Below, piece after piece: positions 7,723 through 12,234 of a DNA stretch of 12,234 bases. The DNA is from Verrucomicrobiota bacterium (lineage in GTDB: Bacteria; Verrucomicrobiota; Verrucomicrobiia; Chthoniobacterales; UBA10450). Position numbers and translations under genes: made by a program. The notes beneath the pieces are model-generated. The model was not told the DNA's origin. It saw only the letters and a list, made by a program, of their open reading frames with translations, and did not search any database. The stretch covers positions 1-12,234 of the forward strand of contig QHOM01000183.1 of the NCBI GenBank assembly GCA_003218785.1, read 5' to 3'. Positions within the stretch are counted from its first letter, which is position 1. Each line of letters begins with the position of its first letter.

Positions 7723-10700
7723 TTAGAATCTCTTCTTTAGTTGGACGTACCAAAACCGGCCTTTGATGTTGGCGAGCGATTCGTCGTAGCCGTTCTCGAA
7801 GCTGCCGGCCACGAATGGTGGATCTGCATCCAACACGTTCTGCATCCCAAGCGTGACCGTCGTGCCATTCAACCAGGCGCGCCATCCACAGGGATTGTAC
7901 TCAGCCGTGGAGACCGGCATGACGTTTTTCTCCTTGCCCTCCATCTTCACGTTTTTACCGCCATCCTTGGCGAAACCAGGCACCGGGGCCACCGGCGCGG
8001 GTGGTGGCAGGTTAAACGTGTATGATCCGACCAGGTCGAGCGTAGTCCACCCGTCCACTTTGCGCGCGCGCCACGGAAACTGGGCGGCAGTTCCGGTGGT
8101 CGGGGCAAAGAAGCCGCCGCTAAACCCAGGTCCGCCGGTTCTAGGCATATTTGGCTTCGGCGATCCTGTCAGACTGATATTGTCATCTTCATATTGGGGA
8201 ATCCAGTGCACGATCGCCCCAACATCAACTCCAGCCAGCCACGAGTCGGCCGGGCCATCGTAGAATAGACTGCCATTGGCTCGGTTCCGTGGTAGCGAAC
8301 TGGTTAGGGCGAATGCGGTCGGTATAAACTCACCGGCGATCCCGAACCGTTTTGAATCAGGAGTAGCCTGAAGCTCAGCCCGGGCCAGCCAGGTGCCGTT
8401 GACCGTGGTCGTGAACCTGCCAAAATCCCCGTGGCCAAAGATCGAAGAATCCAGAATATAGATCCCTTCGTAGTCGAGACCTTCGAAGATTGCGCCAGCA
8501 AGGTTTTGGCTGGGATCGATGACGAGCGTGACTGGGCCAGCCTCACCGGGAACTGAACTAGGACCACGAAAAACCAGGGGCCCGTTCTCCTGAACACCCG
8601 GGGTCGGGGGATTATTCTCGATAATGAATTGCGCGCCGAGGGTTGTCACGATGTCACGCATATCAATATGCCACCAATCGGCGCTTACTGTTAGGCCCTT
8701 GATCCATTTCGGGCTGTAAACCGCCCCGTAGGTCCATTCATAGGCAACTTCCGGGTGTGTGTTGGGGTTTCCTAGAATGCGTTCCTCGATCTGGGGCTCG
8801 GTCTGGCTCGAAAATGGATCGGCCACCAATGGGAAGTTCTGCGAGCCTGCGGGCGTAACCTCCGACAGACTCGGCGCATGAAACCCCTCGGTGTAGCTGC
8901 CACGCAGGGTTACCGCCCCGATCCACTTGGGATCAAGCGGCTCCCAGCGAACGGAAACTTTCGGCCTCTGGGTGTTAAACTGGCTATGGGCCGCCGGCTG
9001 AGCTGGGAAGAGTCCGGAAGGTAAAACTGAAGAGGTGTTGGTGCTGTACCATTCCTCGCGCTCGGCAAAGTCCACCTCAAAACTATAAAACCCGGGGAAG
9101 TTCCACGTGGGGCTCGTGAAGGGTACCCGAACTTCCTCGTAGATCGACCAAACATTCCGGTTCACCCGGAAGCTTTGGCCATCCACCGAGCCAATCGATT
9201 GAAACGTGTTATTGAGCGCGTCGCGATCGCGTGTGAATGACGGCGCGTCATACTCACCGCCGATAGCAAAGGAGACAGGTCCCGCGGGAAGCTTAAACAG
9301 GTCGCCGTTAAAAGTGGCATAACCAATGGGCAACTGCACTTCGCCTGAGTTATGCAGGGTGACGTAAACTGCTTGTCTGGCCGCCGCGGTGTTGTGGCCA
9401 GTGATACCCAGGAAGGGATCAAACGCCGTGGCCGGGTTGGTATCCAACAGCGCGTCGCGCAGCCCAGGCTGGCTGACTTCGCCAATGGACAAGTCCTGCC
9501 CCTCGTTGCGGGAATAACGGAAACCGGCTTCCCAGTTCCAAGTCTTGAAATAATCGCCAAATTCTCCCATCTCACCCTTCAGCCCGACGTCGAAAAGGGA
9601 ATCCCAGTAGGTGAACTTTTCACTTCTGGGACCGGTGTCGTTAATGCCGCGAAACCGAACCCCGGTAGTCATGGGAGTTGGGACTCCGTTAATGACCAAA
9701 GTCGCATCCCCGACCGTGAAGGGATTAAACGCATTCTGGATTGGCACACTAATGCCGTTGGGACTAAAGAACGTGTTCGTGCCTGGCGTTTTGAATGGAT
9801 CAGGCGAAAACGGCACCGCCGCCGCCGACGCGTCGAAAAACGAGCGTGTATATTTAAAGTCGGCAAATACCGTCAGGTATTTGTCGCATATATCGCGTGT
9901 GAAAGAACCGTAGAAGGCTTGGCGATCAGCCGGAGGAAGCGCTGGCGTGAAGGCCGCGAAGTTAAAGAAGAAGTAATCGCCACCCCCCTCATATTGGGTG
10001 CCGGTCTGTGGAAACGGGGCTTGGGCTGCATTGGGGCCGATAATACCGGGGGCGCCTGGATATGCATTGGGAGCAATCACAAACGGGTTAACATAAAAGG
10101 GAGAAGTTGACCGGTTTGGCGCTGAATGCGCGGCCAGGTTCATTCCCGCTGCGCGCATCAAATCCGCCAAACGGTATAAAGAACCCGTTGGAAGAAATAT
10201 CGCGGTCACGACTGAAAATGCCACCGGTACGCTCCTGGAAATCGGCAATCACCACAATGTCGGTCTTGTCGTCTCCGGTGCCGGCTTTGAGCCATGCCTC
10301 CCACTCGCCCATCTCATTGGAGGCTCCCAGGTTTGTGTTCCCGTAGGTTCCCCCGATTTCCAGACCGCGGAATTTGTGGAGTAAAAAAAAGTTGACCACA
10401 CCAGCGATTGCGTCGGAGCCATACACAGCCGAGGCGCCATCCTTGAGGATGTCCACGTGATCGATCATCGAAAAAGGAAGCAGGTTTATGTCCACACCTG
10501 CGCTGGTCGCGGCGTCGCTCAGCGAACCGTAGGCGACGCGTTTGCCATCGACTAGAACCAAAGTCTCCTTGGGCAACAGGCCGCGCAGGTTGAACTGGAT
10601 GGTACCGTCACCGCCATTGCCGATGTTCATGTTCATCCCGCCGCCCGTTTCCTGCGGGATGAACTCCTGCAGGTCCGTTGCGTTACGGATACCCAGCTTC

Positions 10701-10933
10701 TCGATGTCTTGCGGCCGGTAAGTATCCACTGGATTTGGCCCGGTCTCTTCTGCGGTCGGAATGTTCGAACCGGTTACAATCACGCGTTCCACTTCAGCAG
10801 TCGGCGCTGTAGGGGGAGCAGCCGGCGCCGGCAACTGAGCGAATGCGTTCGACGCAAAGACTACAGGAAATCCGACGCTTGCCATGAAGGCGACGCGAAC
10901 GAATCCGAACTTATTTAGCACATTTTTTATCAT
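7723..10933 (-). CDS. TonB-dependent outer-membrane receptor, interrupted by one frameshift
   Basis: The product imports a large or scarce nutrient across the outer membrane with energy from TonB-ExbBD. The start is ATG at 10933, with AAAGGAG six bases upstream; a TTG further upstream at 10966 lacks this. Residues 1-32 are a signal peptide ending ASNAFA. A Pro/Ala linker and a TonB-box-like ERVIVTGS (49-56) follow. The plug has NLRG (115-118), LVLVDGKR (125-132) and DGASAVYGSDAIAGVVN (165-181). After RSGNEPGR (261-268) this frame stops at 10088, and the barrel continues in the next frame (SPFYVNPFVIAPN) to 7723, ending in LKKRF with a terminal Phe as outer-membrane barrels do. Removing one base between about 10091 and 10150 gives 1069 residues, a normal receptor length. 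Candidate sites are AAAAGGG at 10095-10101 and TTT at 10115-10117 (plus strand). The substrate cannot be told. Confidence 0.85.
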
Positions 10934-11006
10934 TAGTTTCTCCTTTGGCTTTTGTTTGGTTTGCAAAATCGAATGACTGCCAGGTCACTCGCTTTTGTGA
11001 GGCGAG

Positions 11007-11035
11007 AGTATCTTTTTGGTGAGCTACAGTGTTAG
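11007..11035 (-). promoter_or_regulatory. Candidate sigma-70-type promoter of the receptor gene
   Basis: On the minus strand CTAACA (11035-11030) and GATACT (11012-11007) are 17 bases apart, each matching 4 of 6 consensus bases of TTGACA and TATAAT. They lie about 75 to 100 bases before the ATG at 10933. The weak boxes would fit a promoter that needs an activator, and a tandem repeat lies just upstream. This is a weak motif call. Confidence 0.3.
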
Positions 11036-11046
11036 GACATAAATCC

Positions 11047-11086
11047 GGCAGTTTCGGCCACAACCGACTGGCAGTTTAGCCGCAAC
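11047..11086 (-). promoter_or_regulatory. Tandem direct repeat, candidate AraC-family operator
   Basis: GGCAGTTTCGGCCACAAC (11047-11064) and GGCAGTTTAGCCGCAAC (11070-11086) are near-identical direct repeats with a 23-base period, about two helical turns. On the minus strand the shared half-site is GTTG-y-GGC then AAACTGCC. AraC-family proteins typically bind such tandem half-sites just upstream of the -35 box. Here the repeat ends 12 bases before the candidate -35 and lies between the GlxA-type regulator gene and the receptor gene. That the neighbouring regulator binds it is an inference. Confidence 0.45.
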
Positions 11087-11136
11087 TATTCGATCTCCCG
11101 CCGGAGTGAAGGCCGCCGACAATTAATCGACGAAAG

Positions 11137-11152
11137 TGTTCAATCGTGAACA
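11137..11152. promoter_or_regulatory. Short dyad TGTTCA-N4-TGAACA
   Basis: A perfect 6-bp inverted repeat with a 4-base spacer lies 14 bases after the regulator's stop codon. It could be an operator half-site pair or a weak 3' hairpin. With only 6 AT-rich pairs and no T run it is not a convincing terminator. Confidence 0.25.
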
Positions 11153-11166
11153 ATACGATCTCGCAC

Positions 11167-12210
11167 TCACGCGTGCGCCAACGATGGCTCTACAGCTTGG
11201 GCCCGCTGTTTCAGAAAATCACCTTCCGGCATAATCCTAAGCCGCGTCCTAAGCCGCGCGCGATAGGTACTCGGCCGACAGCCTACCTCCCGCTCGAATG
11301 CGCGACTAAAAACATCTGCACTTCGGAATCCAACAGACATGGCAACGCTCTCAATGCTATTCCGAGGAACTTGCAATCGTTGCCGCGCTTCAGTGATACG
11401 AGCACTTGCGACAAACTCCGCGGGTGCCTTTCCGAAAGCATCCTTGAACAGACGAGTGAAATTGCGCGGCGACATGCATGCCTTCTGGGCAAGCGCCTCG
11501 ACCGAAAGATCCTGATTAAGGTTACACAAAATCCATGGGGGTAGATCGGCGAAGCGGTCACACGATTGGACCTGAAACTGTAAGAGCTCGGAGTACTGCT
11601 CTTGTTCACCCGGTCGTTTAAGGTGAACAACGAGCTCGCGTGCCAGTTTCAAAGCAATCTGACGACCGTAATCTTCTTCGATCAGCGAGAGGGACAAATC
11701 GACCGCCGAAGCGCCACCGGCACAGGTATAAAATGGGCCGTCCTTTACGAACAAGCTATTGGGGGTAACCCGGAGCTTGGGAAATCGCAAAGCGACATCC
11801 TTAGCGAACCGCCAATGAGTTGTTACCTGTCGGCCATCCAGCAACCCTGTCGCTGCGAGTTGGTAGATGCCAGTACCGAGGGCTGCGATACGCCTTATGG
11901 CAGGCGCTTGGCGACTTAGCCACTTTGCGACCTTCTTGTTCAATCTCGCATCGTGAATGCCGCTGCCCCCAGAAACGATGAGAGTATCAAGTGGCGGCGC
12001 ATCTTTGATATTCAGCTGCGGTTTTACAATTATGCCGCACTCCGTCGCACACGGTGCGGTGCCGATGCCGAGTGTCAATACCTGATAACAACGGAATTCG
12101 CGACCGTCCCCATTTGACATTTTTGCTCGGGAAAAAGCCTCGGCCGGCCCGGTCAACTCGTCGGCAGCCATTTGCTCGAATACGATCAGGCCCACCGTTT
12201 TCGGAATCAT
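11167..12210 (-). CDS. GlxA-type transcriptional regulator (DJ-1/PfpI domain + AraC HTH)
   Basis: The protein is a cytoplasmic DNA-binding regulator of the GlxA subfamily of AraC proteins. From ATG at 12210 it has 347 residues, close to the family's usual size. Residues 4-175 form a DJ-1/PfpI-like domain (VGLIVFEQM at 6-14, LIVSGGSG at 77-84, ATGLLDGRQVTTHW at 120-133, TCAGGASAVDLSLSLI at 162-177). Residues 233-318 form the double helix-turn-helix, with DLSVEALAQKACMSPRNFTR (234-253) and the second helix around SVAMSVGFRSADVFSRAF (288-305). In the nucleophile elbow, where many relatives read SVCTG, this one has ALGTG (110-114), so the cysteine is absent and the domain probably serves ligand sensing. 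The frame stays open to the window edge (TTG at 12225 and beyond), so a start further upstream is possible. It lies 233 bases before the receptor gene on the same strand and is its likely regulator. Confidence 0.88.
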   Translation of the reverse strand: MIPKTVGLIVFEQMAADELTGPAEAFSRAKMSNGDGREFRCYQVLTLGIGTAPCATECGIIVKPQLNIKDAPPLDTLIVSGGSGIHDARLNKKVAKWLSRQAPAIRRIAALGTGIYQLAATGLLDGRQVTTHWRFAKDVALRFPKLRVTPNSLFVKDGPFYTCAGGASAVDLSLSLIEEDYGRQIALKLARELVVHLKRPGEQEQYSELLQFQVQSCDRFADLPPWILCNLNQDLSVEALAQKACMSPRNFTRLFKDAFGKAPAEFVASARITEARQRLQVPRNSIESVAMSVGFRSADVFSRAFEREVGCRPSTYRARLRTRLRIMPEGDFLKQRAQAVEPSLAHA

Positions 12211-12234
12211 GGCTGCGCGAGCCAAATTCGGTTC

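Noticed and set aside
7779..7800. GTAGCCG-like stretch as another REP unit
   Set aside because: It lies inside the receptor coding sequence and lacks the TGT loop and paired stem.
9352..10110. 252-residue open frame on the plus strand inside the receptor gene
   Set aside because: It lies fully antisense to a convincing TonB-dependent receptor, and its translation shows no domain, signal peptide or family resemblance.
10934..10966. TTG at 10966 as the receptor start
   Set aside because: The strong AAAGGAG lies between it and the ATG at 10933, with ideal spacing to the latter, and the signal peptide begins properly at MIKN.
10988..11006. CTCGC / GCGAG inverted repeat as a riboswitch or attenuator in the receptor leader
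   Set aside because: Only a 5-bp stem with a 9-base loop, no T run and no conserved riboswitch core seen.
11146..11544. 132-residue open frame on the plus strand across the 3' end of the regulator gene
   Set aside because: It is antisense to the well-conserved AraC helix-turn-helix and resembles nothing.

Overview
The window looks like chromosomal DNA of a free-living Gram-negative bacterium. I lean to Verrucomicrobiota, on the outer-membrane receptor style and the abundance of TMTC-like membrane proteins with tetratricopeptide (TPR) tails; this is a family-level impression, not a proven assignment. No rRNA, tRNA, CRISPR array, integrase or insertion sequence is visible.

Layout. Positions 1-3124, plus strand: two overlapping paralogues (the first cut by the window edge) encoding multi-pass membrane proteins of the TMTC / GT-C glycosyltransferase-like type with C-terminal TPRs. 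Positions 3125-3277: a short convergent intergenic gap filled by a pair of inverted REP-like hairpins (a REPIN-like element). Positions 3278-7390, minus strand: a third TMTC-like TPR protein, preceded by a different multi-pass membrane protein of a family I cannot name that also ends in six TPRs. The first part of that upstream gene is in another reading frame from the rest. Positions 7391-7722: a gap with a rho-independent terminator, a degenerate dispersed repeat and an EcoRI-site-like dyad. Positions 7723-10933, minus strand: a TonB-dependent outer-membrane receptor, also broken by one frameshift. Positions 10934-11166: its leader, with a candidate promoter and a tandem direct repeat that looks like an AraC-family operator. 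Positions 11167-12210, minus strand: a GlxA-type regulator (DJ-1/PfpI domain plus AraC helix-turn-helix).

How the genes may work together. The four TPR-tailed membrane proteins form one neighbourhood, three of them with the acidic pair after the first membrane helix typical of GT-C enzymes that use lipid-linked sugars. A role in glycosylating exported proteins or other surface material is an inference. The regulator sits directly upstream of the receptor on the same strand, with a candidate operator between them, so a regulator-receptor uptake unit is plausible. The ligand is unknown. Both frameshifts need one base and lie at or near short homopolymers, so sequence error is the leading explanation, with true gene decay as the alternative.
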